Positions 19,929-30,218 of a stretch of DNA of 31,502 bases are shown here, one piece after another. Every line of letters starts with the position of its first letter. Within the stretch, counting starts at the first letter, position 1. The stretch spans positions 1 to 31,502 of the IMG/VR virus record IMGVR_UViG_3300033143_001468; one strand, given 5' to 3'. The stretch is from a virus. Under the pieces are notes generated by a model that was given only the letters and a program-made list of their open reading frames with translations, ran no database searches and had not been told where the DNA came from. The position numbers and the translations under genes were made by a program.

Positions 19929-22326
19929 AATAAAATTAATAGTAGACGATAATGGTGCGTTACAAACGTTAAAAGATTTTAATAAGTCCATGCAGAAAAT
20001 CGCAGACACTCAGAAGGGTTTAAATAATCAATTCACCAGAACCTTCTCTAACGTATCTAAACAATCTAAAAAGGCCAGAGATAACTTTAAACAGCTAGGT
20101 CTTGTAGCAAAGAATGGGTTTACTAAAGCAAATAGGGCAATTAAAAAAACAAGAAAAGAAGTCGGAGCATTAAGTAAAGCCGGAAGTCAAATTAAGAATA
20201 TCTTTGCTGGTGTATTTATTGCAGACACATTAAGGTTGTCTATCAACGCACTTAAAAACGCATTCGTCGGATCAATTAAAACTATGGCCGAATTTGAAGA
20301 TGGCTTAATTGGCGTTGGTAAGACTGTCAATATTGTAGGTCCAGAACTAGCGGCCCTTGGTGAAGATATAAGAAATTTAAATGTTCCAGTTTCAAACGCA
20401 GACCTACTAGAATTAGCTAAAACTGCAGGTCAATTGGGAGTTCGGGGAAGTAAAAACATATTAAAATTCACTGAGACAATGGCGCGATTAGAATCTGCAA
20501 CCGACGTTGCGGGAGAGGCCGGAGCACAAGCAATAGCTCGAATATTAAACGTAACTGGTGAGGCCGTAGAAAATGTGGACGTTTTTGGTTCTATATTGGT
20601 CGCGTTAGGTAATAACAGTGAAGCTACAGAGTCTCAAATTTTACATATGACAAACGAAGTCGCTAGAGCTACAGGACATTTTGGGGTATCTGCAGAGCAA
20701 GCCCTGGCCTTTGGTGCCGCAATGAAATCTCTTGGTATAAGAGCCGAGGGTGGTGGTACTGCGGTTGGTAAGATATTTAAGTTATTAGATCGTGCGGTTA
20801 GTGAACAAAGTCCTAAGCTTCAAAAATTTGCAGAAGTAATTGGAATTACCGGGAAACAGTTAACCGAGTCCTTCCGAGAAGATAAAGTAAAAACTGTATT
20901 GTCAGTACTTAAAGGCTTAGGTCAAGACTCTGATAATCTAAATACAAATCTATCTAAACTAGGATTAAACAGCGAGAGAACCTCGAAGGTCATTGCACCA
21001 CTCGCACTACGATTTGAAAAACTTAGCGAAAGCTTTGGTCTTGCTGCGGAAGAATCTAAAAAGAATACAGCATTAACAATTGAATCAGATAGAGCATTTA
21101 AGTCTTTAAATAAAACCTGGGATCTATTAGAAAAACAAGTGTCTAGCGCAGCTACAGAAATAGTTACAACATTTGCCCCAGCGATGAAAGGCCTCATCAA
21201 AGCAACAACAGAATATATTAAAATATTTAGAGGTATAGATGAGACTAAAGGAGTATTCGCAGGACTTGGGTTTGATAGCGGCAAAACTACGGCCCAACTT
21301 GAAACGGATAAAGATAAAATTGTTCAAATAATAAGAGACCTTAAAGCTGAGTTAGATAAACCGATTGGAAGATCCGCAACAGATAGAGCAAAAAGGCTTG
21401 AAGATGTTAAACGATTATCCGATGAGGAGGCAAGACTTCTGCGAGTTAATAATCTTATACAAAAACAGGAACTGCAAGATTTTACTGATGCATATGTGGC
21501 AAATTTAAGAACTCAAACTACCGCAGTTAATGAAGAATTAAATAAACGTGGGGAGCTACTAAAATTGTTCTCCGACACACAAGCACTGCAGGAACAGACC
21601 GATAAAGAAAAGAAAGACATATTGGCGGTGGTTGACGGCACTGATAGATTTGATCGTCTGGTAGAAGCGTTCGGTAAAGAAGACGCATTAGATATTGTAT
21701 TTAAGGCTAGAAAATTAGAAAGAGAAAGTGACCAAAATAAAGGTATAGCCCTATTGCGCCAGAAAGATTTAGAAGCTCAAAAGAAAATTGCAAAACAAAA
21801 ATTAGACTTACTAACTAAAAGTGAAAACGCAAAAGTAAATATACTATCGTCATTCTCGAACCTAGCAACTGCAGTAGCTCAAGATGGAAGTAAGGCTGCG
21901 TTCTTAATTCAAAAGGCTGCGGCATTCGCTTCGGTATTTGTTGCAGGGAAACAAGCGACGGCTTTAGCTTTAGCAACTCCACCCGGCCCTCCAGTAACAA
22001 TACCTCTAGCTAAAAGTGTAGCCTTGGCTGCGAATATAAACTTAGCTGCGATTGGTGCCTCTGCGATTAAGGGATTTCAAAACGGCGGTATAGTGCCGGG
22101 GTCTTCTTTTAGTGGAGATAATGTCCCAGCTAAGGTAAACTCTGGTGAGATGATTTTAAATAGACAACAACAAGCTACTCTATTCAAACAAGCTAACGGG
22201 GCTACACAACAAGGCGGTCCACAAGAGATAGTAGTTCATACCAACGTACAAATAGACGAGGAAACTGTATTTAAAGCTGTATCTAGACAAGTCGCAAATG
22301 GTGGACAATTAGGAGAAGTAACATGA
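19912..22326 (+). CDS. Tail tape measure protein
   Basis: An 804-aa protein starting at ATG 19912 within the chaperone gene. The N-terminus is a basic coiled coil (to about residue 95) followed by a hydrophobic segment (IFAGVFIADTLRL, 97-109). Residues ~120-400 carry the conserved tape-measure core: MAEFEDGLIGVGKT, LAKTAGQLGVRGS, ARATGHFGVSAEQALAFGAA and MKSLGIRAEGGGTAVGK. A coiled-coil middle leads to a C-terminal Ala-rich hydrophobic part and FQNGGIVPGSSFSGDNVPAK, the standard ending. At roughly 1.5 angstrom per residue it predicts a tail of about 120 nm. It also probably helps DNA cross the cell envelope. Confidence 0.93.
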   Translation: MAANVKIKLIVDDNGALQTLKDFNKSMQKIADTQKGLNNQFTRTFSNVSKQSKKARDNFKQLGLVAKNGFTKANRAIKKTRKEVGALSKAGSQIKNIFAGVFIADTLRLSINALKNAFVGSIKTMAEFEDGLIGVGKTVNIVGPELAALGEDIRNLNVPVSNADLLELAKTAGQLGVRGSKNILKFTETMARLESATDVAGEAGAQAIARILNVTGEAVENVDVFGSILVALGNNSEATESQILHMTNEVARATGHFGVSAEQALAFGAAMKSLGIRAEGGGTAVGKIFKLLDRAVSEQSPKLQKFAEVIGITGKQLTESFREDKVKTVLSVLKGLGQDSDNLNTNLSKLGLNSERTSKVIAPLALRFEKLSESFGLAAEESKKNTALTIESDRAFKSLNKTWDLLEKQVSSAATEIVTTFAPAMKGLIKATTEYIKIFRGIDETKGVFAGLGFDSGKTTAQLETDKDKIVQIIRDLKAELDKPIGRSATDRAKRLEDVKRLSDEEARLLRVNNLIQKQELQDFTDAYVANLRTQTTAVNEELNKRGELLKLFSDTQALQEQTDKEKKDILAVVDGTDRFDRLVEAFGKEDALDIVFKARKLERESDQNKGIALLRQKDLEAQKKIAKQKLDLLTKSENAKVNILSSFSNLATAVAQDGSKAAFLIQKAAAFASVFVAGKQATALALATPPGPPVTIPLAKSVALAANINLAAIGASAIKGFQNGGIVPGSSFSGDNVPAKVNSGEMILNRQQQATLFKQANGATQQGGPQEIVVHTNVQIDEETVFKAVSRQVANGGQLGEVT

Positions 22327-23096
22327 GTGGTATAAACTTTTTATCAGAGAACTTAGTAGATAACTCAACCCTAACAATAACGACAGGCGCAGCTAACTCG
22401 CAGTTTCCATTGATCAACCTATTAAATGAAAGTCCATCAAACAAATTTAGATCAACCGGAGATACTGTAGTACTAGAGGTGGACCTGCTTCAAACAAGGG
22501 ACATAGATACCATCGCTATAGTCGGAGATCCTATTGGAACTTTTGGAGTCACAGATCTAGTAGCTAAGACTTCAGTTACCACAGACTTTAGTGGTTCAAC
22601 TCCGATACCTATCACACTATCCCCGACTAACAACATGGGCTATGAGTTTATAACAGAGGTCTCTCATCGTTACGTAGAGTTAACATTCACAGGCACAGGA
22701 TCTTTCTCCGAGGTGAGTAACATATTTATAGGTAAAAGAATTAACTTAACACAAAATAACCTATCTCTTGGATCTTTTAGATACGGGTATACAGATAAAT
22801 CCGTGGTGAGAAGAAATGATTATGGACAACACTTTATTGATACAAGGAACCTCGTTAAGTTTTTAAGTGGTGGAATAGAGAATACCAATCTGACAGAACA
22901 AGAAACTCTAGATGATATGTTTATCCGACATAGCCGACACTTACCAATATGGATGATTGTTGATGAGTTAGGTGAGGGTATGAATGATGGAGAATTTAAA
23001 TTGGCTATATATGGATATTTAGATAGAAGTCCCAGATGGTCTGCGGTTGGTGGACAACATTATAATGCTAACCTGAGAGTGAACCAAGCAATATGA
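22323..23096 (+). CDS. Distal tail / tail-tip structural protein, 257 aa
   Basis: ATGA overlap with the tape-measure stop and GGAG upstream. The N-terminal half is a discoidin-like beta-sandwich (SNKFRSTGDTVVLEVDLLQT, VSHRYVELTFTGTGSF), like phage proteins binding at the tube end. The C-terminal half (KSVVRRNDYGQHFIDTRNLV, then RHSRHLPIWMIVDELGEG) resembles tail-tip proteins encoded right after tape measures. Likely the distal tail ring or baseplate hub adaptor. Assigned by position and pattern. Confidence 0.6.
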   Translation: MSGINFLSENLVDNSTLTITTGAANSQFPLINLLNESPSNKFRSTGDTVVLEVDLLQTRDIDTIAIVGDPIGTFGVTDLVAKTSVTTDFSGSTPIPITLSPTNNMGYEFITEVSHRYVELTFTGTGSFSEVSNIFIGKRINLTQNNLSLGSFRYGYTDKSVVRRNDYGQHFIDTRNLVKFLSGGIENTNLTEQETLDDMFIRHSRHLPIWMIVDELGEGMNDGEFKLAIYGYLDRSPRWSAVGGQHYNANLRVNQAI

Positions 23097-23566
23097 GCAC
23101 TTTAATAGTAGACGAACTATATCCAGACGTTGTTTTCTCCCAACCATTTAAGCTCACGCGGAGTATACAATTGACTTACGTTAGACCTTGGGTTATGTTA
23201 TGGGGAACCTTAGCAGATGGAGATTTGGTCTGTAGAATAAAAGACGGGTCCACCCTTTTAAAGACAGTCACACTTAACTACGTAGATATAAATACTGCAA
23301 AGACCCTAGACTACGCACATGGATTTTTAAGAATAGACCTAACTAATATGGTACTACGTTTACCGCAGGGGTCCACAGAAAAAGAATATACCATAGAATA
23401 CGAAATGATTAATCATACAAAAGACGCTAGTAACTTTCTAGGAATTGTAAGAAGATATGAAGATAAAACTTATCCAACTTATGGTGATGGGGTTATAGGC
23501 GGTGAAGCACCTAACGATAATGTTGAGCCGTCTGGCTTAGAATTGTTTATACACAAGGAGATTTAA
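23093..23566 (+). CDS. Tail-tip structural protein, 157 aa
   Basis: ATG 23093 overlaps the previous stop by four bases (ATGA); no strong ribosome site, so coupling is likely. Beta-rich throughout (QPFKLTRSIQLTYVRPWVML, DLVCRIKDGSTLLKTVTLNY, MVLRLPQGSTEKEYTIEYEM), suggesting a jelly-roll-type structural domain. It precedes the long tail fibre gene and may join the fibre to the tail tip. No family named. Confidence 0.55.
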   Translation: MSTLIVDELYPDVVFSQPFKLTRSIQLTYVRPWVMLWGTLADGDLVCRIKDGSTLLKTVTLNYVDINTAKTLDYAHGFLRIDLTNMVLRLPQGSTEKEYTIEYEMINHTKDASNFLGIVRRYEDKTYPTYGDGVIGGEAPNDNVEPSGLELFIHKEI

Positions 23567-23567
23567 A

Positions 23568-26500
23568 TTGGCTAGAACTGTAAATTTTTTCGATGGAGCT
23601 AGTAGTGGAACTGTACCAACAATAGGTAACGTGGTTGCTAGTGATTTAGTTACTTACGCTAATGACGCAGCCTTTGAAGCAGCTAATGTTGGAGCCCCCA
23701 CTGAAGGTAACATATACTTTAACACAACTTTAAATCTTATAAGATATTATACAGGATCTGCCTGGGTTAGTATTGCTGATGAGTCTAGTGCTCAAACCTT
23801 TACAAACAAGACCATCGATGCCGATAACAATACAATATCTAACGTTGGCGATGAAGAATTAAAGGCAGGAATAGACGCAGCTAAAATCGCAGATGGTTCA
23901 GTTTCAAATGCCGAATACCAGTATATTGGTGGACTTACTTCTGACGCACAAGCTCAATTAAACGCTAAAATTCCTAATGCTGAAAAGGGAGCCGCGAACG
24001 GTGTAGCAGAATTAGATTCAAATACTAGATTGCCTGAAGCACAATTAACTCTTGATGCAATGCAATATAAAGGGGACTGGGACGCCAATACAAATACTCC
24101 GACCCTTGCTGACTCCGATACAGATAAAGATGGTGACTTATATAGAGTTAGTGTTGCTGGTACTCAAAATCTTGGTGGGGCCGGCGGTGGTGGATCTAGT
24201 GAAGTCTCTTCTTTAACCGATACGAATGATGTTACTTATGGTACTGGTACTTCTGTCTTTTCAGCACAATCATTTACAACTACTGGATCTTTTGACGTTG
24301 GTAGTATTAAGATTAAATATGCAAAAGAAACTACGGCAACTGGCAATATATCTATGCAAATATGGGGGATCTCTGCAGGCATCCCTAATAGCTCTGACGT
24401 TATTGGCGTGTCTGATTCTATTAGTGTTACCGCATTAGGTACAGACCCATCTTTAAATATACAAACTTTTACATTTCCCACACAGCCAACTTTAAGCGCC
24501 ACAACAAAATATGCTATAGTCTTTGATAACTCAGGCCTAGGTGGATCACAACAAACATTAACTAGAAGAGATGTTGGTACCGTTTATCCCGGCGGTGGTA
24601 TATTTATTAGTACAGATGCAACTAGTTGGGGAACAGAACATGCCTCACAAGATTGGTATTTTGATGTACTTAGTGCTGTGGGATTACCTGCCAATAATAT
24701 AACAGTTGATGTTGGAGACTTTGTTTATAACGATGGTACACAATACCAACAATCAAATTCAATCTCTGGAAAAGAAGATGTTGCTAATAAGGGTGTAGCC
24801 GGCGGTTATTGTCCTCTAGATGGTGGCGCTTTAGTTCCTGCCGCAAATTTACCTTCTTATGTTGATGACGTTTTAGAGTTTGCCGACCTCGGTTCATTTC
24901 CTGGTACTGGAGAGACTGGTAAAATATATATAGCAATTGATACAAACTTTGTTTATAGGTGGACTGGCTCTGTTTATGTAGATATAACTTCTAAAGTTGA
25001 TAGTGTTAATGGTCAAGTTGGTGCAGTAGTTCTAGATGCAGATGATATAAGCGACACTTCCACAACAAATAAATTTGCAATTGAAGCTCAGCTAGTAAAG
25101 ATTAATCATATAACAGTAACTCAGCCCGTAGATTTAGATACAATGGAAACTGACGTTAATACTAACAACGCTAAAGTAAGCGCCGATGGATCAATAGGTA
25201 CCCATAGTGATGTAGATGTTACAACAACTGCCCCTATAACGGGAGATATATTAGAATTTGATGGTTCCGATTGGGTTCCGGTTGAGAATGTTGGAGGATC
25301 TGGTCAAGGTGGTATTAATTATCTTGAGGGTGATGATGCGAGTGTTGATAGCTCAGTTGGAAATTGGGATATCTATGATGATGGAGCCGTATCAGATCCT
25401 GTCGATGGGGCCGGTGGTAGTCCAACATCTGCGCTATTACACACAACATCTGCGGCAAGTGTATTAAGAGGTTCTGGAAGTCTTCAATTTTCTTTACCTA
25501 ATGCTGACGTTCAAGGTGAGGGAATTTCTGTAGATTTTACAATAGACAATCAGGATAAAGAGAAATCGCTATTAGTATCTTTTGATTATAAAAACACAAA
25601 AACATCTGCGCTTAGAGTATTCGTATATGACGTTACAAACGCAACTCTCTTAGGTGCAGTCAGCAATGACGACGATGGATATTTAAAGAATTTAACTGGA
25701 ACAAATGCAACCTTTGTTGGTAAATTTTATACTACAGACGCATCTGATTATAGATTAATAGTTCACATGACGACAACTGAAGTTGTAAACGCGGCAGGTA
25801 CGTATGATAATTTTAAAGTTGGTCCTGAAGAGTTTGCTCCTGGTTATATTGGGACTGAGCCTGTTGATTTTACTCCTTCGTTTACAAATTTTACTTTAGG
25901 AAATGGTACTGTAAATAAAGCAAAGTGGTGGAGAGCTGGCTCGTTTATGAAGGGTTGCGTTAGGGTAACACTGGGATCTACATCTTCAATGGGGACAGGT
26001 CCATTGATGGATATCCCAGATAGTGAATTAATTGACGATGCGGTTTTTGTTGTAGATACCAATAGACCAATAGGCAGTGGTATAATTCAGGATATAAGTA
26101 CACAACAATATATAACATGGATTGAGTGCAATACCTCTACAACAATGGTTATCAGATATTTAACTAGTAGTGCTCAACATAATACAATAACAGCTACTGC
26201 TCCGTTTACCTGGACTACTGGTGATGTTGTTGATTTTGATTTTGAAGTTCCTATTGATGGATGGAAGGCCTCAAACTTAATAAGCACACAAGAGAGTTTG
26301 TTTAGTAACGCCCTGATTGATGGCGCTGGTAATGGCGGCACCGTATTAACCGCAAGTGTAACCAATATTGATTTTATAGAGGTTGAAGATAAATTTGGAC
26401 TTTGGGATGGCGCTATTTTTACCGCGCCAAAAACTGCTTACTATTCATTCTTAGGATCAACTCTGTTTACTGGTGCGTCTGGTGCAATAATTTACGCTTA

Positions 26501-27095
26501 TGTAAACGGGACGATAACAAGGAGCACCACAACAAATGCTAGCTTAAATTTAAAGAAAATGGTTGGAACACTATTGCTACAAAAAGGAGACGCCCTGTCG
26601 TTCAGAGCCTCAACTGGGGTAACACTTGCGAATGATGTAACCAATCACTTTTTAAATATTTGGGAGTTTAAAGACCTCTCAGTATTCGGAGTAAATGGAG
26701 TTACTGAAATAATATCAAGCGGTACCTCGGTAAATGAAAATTACGTTATTACTGTCGGGAACATGGGCGACCTAACCTCTATTCTTTTACCTAGCGGAGA
26801 ATGGGACATTACAGCACAGGCGCAAACATACGCACAAGGGGCTATAACAACTTCTAGATTTAATATTGGGATTTCGGAGTATTCAGGTAATGATTTAACT
26901 GGCTTAGACATTGGTAGTAATAGGGTGTATGCTAAACCGGCAACGGTATCTGGAGACTTTACAAACTTAGCTATAGCCGCGCCACATAATGTAACAGTTA
27001 CAGAACCAACAACGTATTACTTAAAAGCGCAGGCAGAGACTTCAATCACAAATTTACAAGTTTCTTACAAAATATCAGCTAGGAGAATCAAGTAA
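23568..27095 (+). CDS. Tail fibre, 1175 aa (TTG start)
   Basis: Start at TTG 23568 behind AAGGAG at ideal spacing. The N-terminus has fibre elements (APTEGNIYFNTTLNLIRYYT, AKIADGSVSNAEYQYIGGLT, AEKGAANGVAELDSNTRLPE). Around 420-480 YVDDVLEFADLGSFPGTGET and KIYIAIDTNFVYRWTGSVYV repeat this theme. Residues ~580-760 form a carbohydrate-binding-like jelly-roll (starting GGINYLEGDD). C1q-like beta domains follow at about 940-1035 (FTAPKTAYYSFLGSTLFTG) and 1040-1175 (ending TNLQVSYKISARRIK). The protein should trimerise and bind host surface polysaccharide or protein; the C-terminal domains are the likely receptor-binding part. Confidence 0.85.
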   Translation: MARTVNFFDGASSGTVPTIGNVVASDLVTYANDAAFEAANVGAPTEGNIYFNTTLNLIRYYTGSAWVSIADESSAQTFTNKTIDADNNTISNVGDEELKAGIDAAKIADGSVSNAEYQYIGGLTSDAQAQLNAKIPNAEKGAANGVAELDSNTRLPEAQLTLDAMQYKGDWDANTNTPTLADSDTDKDGDLYRVSVAGTQNLGGAGGGGSSEVSSLTDTNDVTYGTGTSVFSAQSFTTTGSFDVGSIKIKYAKETTATGNISMQIWGISAGIPNSSDVIGVSDSISVTALGTDPSLNIQTFTFPTQPTLSATTKYAIVFDNSGLGGSQQTLTRRDVGTVYPGGGIFISTDATSWGTEHASQDWYFDVLSAVGLPANNITVDVGDFVYNDGTQYQQSNSISGKEDVANKGVAGGYCPLDGGALVPAANLPSYVDDVLEFADLGSFPGTGETGKIYIAIDTNFVYRWTGSVYVDITSKVDSVNGQVGAVVLDADDISDTSTTNKFAIEAQLVKINHITVTQPVDLDTMETDVNTNNAKVSADGSIGTHSDVDVTTTAPITGDILEFDGSDWVPVENVGGSGQGGINYLEGDDASVDSSVGNWDIYDDGAVSDPVDGAGGSPTSALLHTTSAASVLRGSGSLQFSLPNADVQGEGISVDFTIDNQDKEKSLLVSFDYKNTKTSALRVFVYDVTNATLLGAVSNDDDGYLKNLTGTNATFVGKFYTTDASDYRLIVHMTTTEVVNAAGTYDNFKVGPEEFAPGYIGTEPVDFTPSFTNFTLGNGTVNKAKWWRAGSFMKGCVRVTLGSTSSMGTGPLMDIPDSELIDDAVFVVDTNRPIGSGIIQDISTQQYITWIECNTSTTMVIRYLTSSAQHNTITATAPFTWTTGDVVDFDFEVPIDGWKASNLISTQESLFSNALIDGAGNGGTVLTASVTNIDFIEVEDKFGLWDGAIFTAPKTAYYSFLGSTLFTGASGAIIYAYVNGTITRSTTTNASLNLKKMVGTLLLQKGDALSFRASTGVTLANDVTNHFLNIWEFKDLSVFGVNGVTEIISSGTSVNENYVITVGNMGDLTSILLPSGEWDITAQAQTYAQGAITTSRFNIGISEYSGNDLTGLDIGSNRVYAKPATVSGDFTNLAIAAPHNVTVTEPTTYYLKAQAETSITNLQVSYKISARRIK

Positions 27096-27301
27096 TGTGT
27101 TATATATTATACTCAAAAGATCGTGGATATTATATTGAAATACGTAAGGGTAATCTCCCAGATAATATCATAGCTAGATGTGCTAACGACGGTTGCGGCC
27201 ATCCAATCACTAAGATAGAATTTTACACAATAGAAGATGGTAGGATAACAAATGTTGACTATAAAGGTTGGTTAATAAGTAAGGAGCACGATGTCATTTA
27301 A
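27095..27301 (+). CDS. Hypothetical protein, 68 aa
   Basis: ATG 27095 shares a base with the fibre stop and the end overlaps the tail-hub gene by 11 bases. Contains YIEIRKGNLPDNIIARCAND and a two-Cys loop (ARCANDGCGHP), possibly a small metal or disulfide site, then a strand-rich end. Coupled between fibre and hub genes, it could be a fibre assembly factor, but nothing in the sequence proves this. Confidence 0.55.
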   Translation: MCYILYSKDRGYYIEIRKGNLPDNIIARCANDGCGHPITKIEFYTIEDGRITNVDYKGWLISKEHDVI

Positions 27302-30209
27302 CGATAGATCAGAATTTATTCAAGCACAGGCGTCAGAGAAACTCACAATTGCTCACGTTCATGCCACCAATAGACTAGTTAACTGGTCACTATTTTCAGG
27401 GGCAATATATTCTAAAGTAGTCCCATACTTCGCTGTAGATCTAAAACAAAAAACTACAGAACTAACGCAGGTATTCTCATTCGGCTCCATAGTCGAGGGG
27501 TCTTGGCTTTATGAAACTGACACTAGTACATTGTATACTTGGCTACCTTCATCTGTGGACCCCGCTACGCAGGAAATGGTTGTAACTTACCGCTTCTTTT
27601 GGGCAACAGGCCCATCGACTTTAAGTTGGGATTTAACCGATACCGGAGACCATGTTTTTTATAACGGGTTAATTAAAGATGCTCCTTCATTCAAACACAA
27701 GGTTGGGATAGATCAAAAGTTGGTGTCTGTGATAGGACAGGGTGACTTAAAACTACAAAACAACGATGGTAACTTAGATGAGGTATATGATACGCTATTC
27801 TTTGAGAACCAAATAGTTGAGATATATAGTTGGAATAGAGACTTACCTTTTAGTGAATCTAGGATTATATATCGAGGGCGAATAACAAACAAAAGATTTA
27901 ATTCCACAGAGGTAGTGTTTAAAGTTAAAGATATGTTATACGACTTGCTACAGAATGTTCCACAGATTCCCTATGATGATACTGACAATGTTAATGATGC
28001 GGTTAGGGGTACATATAAAAGATGGGTTTATGGTCGGGTTGATGGGTTACACCTACAATCGTTGGATCAGATCGGTGAAGGATATGAAATTACTGGCACA
28101 GTTACAAGTGCAACCCCGATTAAAGAAATAACTAAGTTTACAGGATTCCCGGCAGGCTCTACATTAGAGGGTAAATACTTTTACATAAATAACGGAAGTG
28201 ATGATAACCAATATTACTACTATTACAAATACTCAGGTAGTCCACCAACAGTAGATCCAGAAATTCCAAACAAAACTGGTATAAGTATAACGGTTACCGC
28301 CGGAGATAACGCGAATACTGTTACGGAGAAAACCTCAGTTAAGTTGGCAAATAACTTTACAATATTAGATGGTTCGGGATTCTTTCAAACTGAAAATACT
28401 AAATTTGGTAATAGTACAGACGCTTCAGATGTAGATACTGGCATAACTATAACAACCACAACTCAAGGTGTAGCGGAAGAACAGATAAACGGAACGTCAA
28501 CATTATTTCTATCGGAGACTTCACCTGGAGATAGTATAACCATCGGCACACAGGAATTTACTATAGATAGAGTGGTAAACGATACCGAATTAGAATTAAG
28601 CGACGCTCCAGACTTTGGGTTTATAGCTAAAGCTGCAATACTAAGCCCTTCAATACCCACTACAAATAAAAATAGAGACTTCTTTGTGGCAGGACACGCA
28701 ACCGCTAGACTTACAAAGACTGTGGTATCAGTTACACAATTAAATAGAATCGTACTAAATGACACTAACGGATTAAACGAGGGGGACTTTGTAGAGTTTG
28801 ACAGTGGAGAAAGAGTAGAAATAAAGAATGTAGCCCCCGGCAATATAATAGTCCTCAGGCAAAACATAATAATTAAACCCACAGTAAGTAGCGACGTTAT
28901 AAGACAACCTATACAAGATGTGTTCATTAAGTCTGAGTTAGTATCAAACGAAAAGTATACAATATCCAACACGGGGGGGTCCACAAAAGAGACTACAATA
29001 ACCCTGGACGATGATGTTGAATTTGAAATAGCCCTAACTAAGAGCATAGGATTTAGTGGAGTCTGGACCAATGGTTCAAGAGATGTGACCACAACTGACG
29101 ACGTTAACCTAACTGAAATATTAAGCCCTAGAGACTGGATCAGACCCACAGACATAAGCTTCACAACGTTCTATGAAATATTAAGTGTATCTGAGCAATC
29201 GTTAGAGTTAAGAGTTGTATTCGGAGACCCCAACCATACCGGAGCAGTACAAGGTAAAAGACCAGACTACATTGGTGACGATACAATAGTTAGTTCTAAC
29301 GTTCTTGGTAAGACTGTTGACGGTGAGCCCGATGGAACCTGGATTGAAACTGGAGCTACTGCTGTACGAGATCTCTTAAGCGAAGTTAACATTACTAATA
29401 TAAACGAAGCTAGTTTTGTGGACTCCTCTGTGATAAATAGTGAACTACTCTCACTAACAATACCGCTAATAAAAGAGGGAGCCCAAGTCAGTACAAAGAA
29501 TATAGTAGATAGAATAAGTAAGTCCATAACGTCAGCTTTAACTTTAGATAACAATTTAGACCTGCAATACGTCAATTTATTGCCCAAAATACCCGATAAT
29601 CCGGCGTTAATACAGGATAAAGATGTCATAGAGTGGTCAATACAGTCGGTTAATGGTGATTTAATTCGTAATGGTCTGGTCAGATACCGCCACAGAGATG
29701 TAGACAGATACACACAAGAACCTGGCAGCTCAATAGAAACACATAGTAGTGAATTTGTAGAAACATATATTGGAACTAATACATCTGCGGAGTTAGACGT
29801 TTATCTTTATAACCAAAGTAGTGCTATTGTAATGGCCCAAAGAGATGTTTACTTTAGAAGTTTAGCCAGAGCAGAGATTAGAATACTCACAGACTTACGG
29901 TTTGAAGACTTGGATATTGGCGACCATGTAATTGTGGACTTTAATAGATTATATAAAAGATTCGGTGACTCAACTACAAGAAAGAAAATCGGCGTTGTTA
30001 TAGGTAAGACTGTTAATGGTCAAAAGGTGGAGTTATTCTTATCCGATTTAGCCAATATACCTAACAGAACTGCAATTATAGCGCCTAATACAACTAACGA
30101 ATTTAATAGTGCTACTGAAGATGAGAAACTAAAATATGGTTTTATTACAGACGATCGCGGTATAGTAGACGATGACGAAGACACACAAAATATAAATTTA
30201 ATATCATAG
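27291..30209 (+). CDS. Tail hub / tip protein, 972 aa
   Basis: ATG 27291 follows AAGGAG within the end of the small gene. The N-terminal ~220 residues look like a tail-tip hub adaptor: FYNGLIKDAPSFKHKVGIDQ, then IYSWNRDLPFSESRIIYRGR and VVFKVKDMLYDLLQNVPQIP. The middle is beta-rich with repeated short barrels. The C-terminal part (ELRVVFGDPNHTGAVQGKRP; later RFEDLDIGDHVIVDFNRLYK and KIGVVIGKTVNGQKVELFLS) resembles the final domains of siphovirus tip proteins that contact the membrane or fibres. Probably the central tail hub that closes the tube; assignment is by size, location and pattern. Confidence 0.65.
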   Translation: MSFNDRSEFIQAQASEKLTIAHVHATNRLVNWSLFSGAIYSKVVPYFAVDLKQKTTELTQVFSFGSIVEGSWLYETDTSTLYTWLPSSVDPATQEMVVTYRFFWATGPSTLSWDLTDTGDHVFYNGLIKDAPSFKHKVGIDQKLVSVIGQGDLKLQNNDGNLDEVYDTLFFENQIVEIYSWNRDLPFSESRIIYRGRITNKRFNSTEVVFKVKDMLYDLLQNVPQIPYDDTDNVNDAVRGTYKRWVYGRVDGLHLQSLDQIGEGYEITGTVTSATPIKEITKFTGFPAGSTLEGKYFYINNGSDDNQYYYYYKYSGSPPTVDPEIPNKTGISITVTAGDNANTVTEKTSVKLANNFTILDGSGFFQTENTKFGNSTDASDVDTGITITTTTQGVAEEQINGTSTLFLSETSPGDSITIGTQEFTIDRVVNDTELELSDAPDFGFIAKAAILSPSIPTTNKNRDFFVAGHATARLTKTVVSVTQLNRIVLNDTNGLNEGDFVEFDSGERVEIKNVAPGNIIVLRQNIIIKPTVSSDVIRQPIQDVFIKSELVSNEKYTISNTGGSTKETTITLDDDVEFEIALTKSIGFSGVWTNGSRDVTTTDDVNLTEILSPRDWIRPTDISFTTFYEILSVSEQSLELRVVFGDPNHTGAVQGKRPDYIGDDTIVSSNVLGKTVDGEPDGTWIETGATAVRDLLSEVNITNINEASFVDSSVINSELLSLTIPLIKEGAQVSTKNIVDRISKSITSALTLDNNLDLQYVNLLPKIPDNPALIQDKDVIEWSIQSVNGDLIRNGLVRYRHRDVDRYTQEPGSSIETHSSEFVETYIGTNTSAELDVYLYNQSSAIVMAQRDVYFRSLARAEIRILTDLRFEDLDIGDHVIVDFNRLYKRFGDSTTRKKIGVVIGKTVNGQKVELFLSDLANIPNRTAIIAPNTTNEFNSATEDEKLKYGFITDDRGIVDDDEDTQNINLIS

Positions 30210-30218
30210 GAGATATAG

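Noticed and set aside
28463-29164. 233-aa minus-strand ORF inside the tail hub gene
   Set aside because: Antisense shadow of a long gene with a good start and continuous frame; its Ser/Val/Thr-rich sequence shows no domain pattern.
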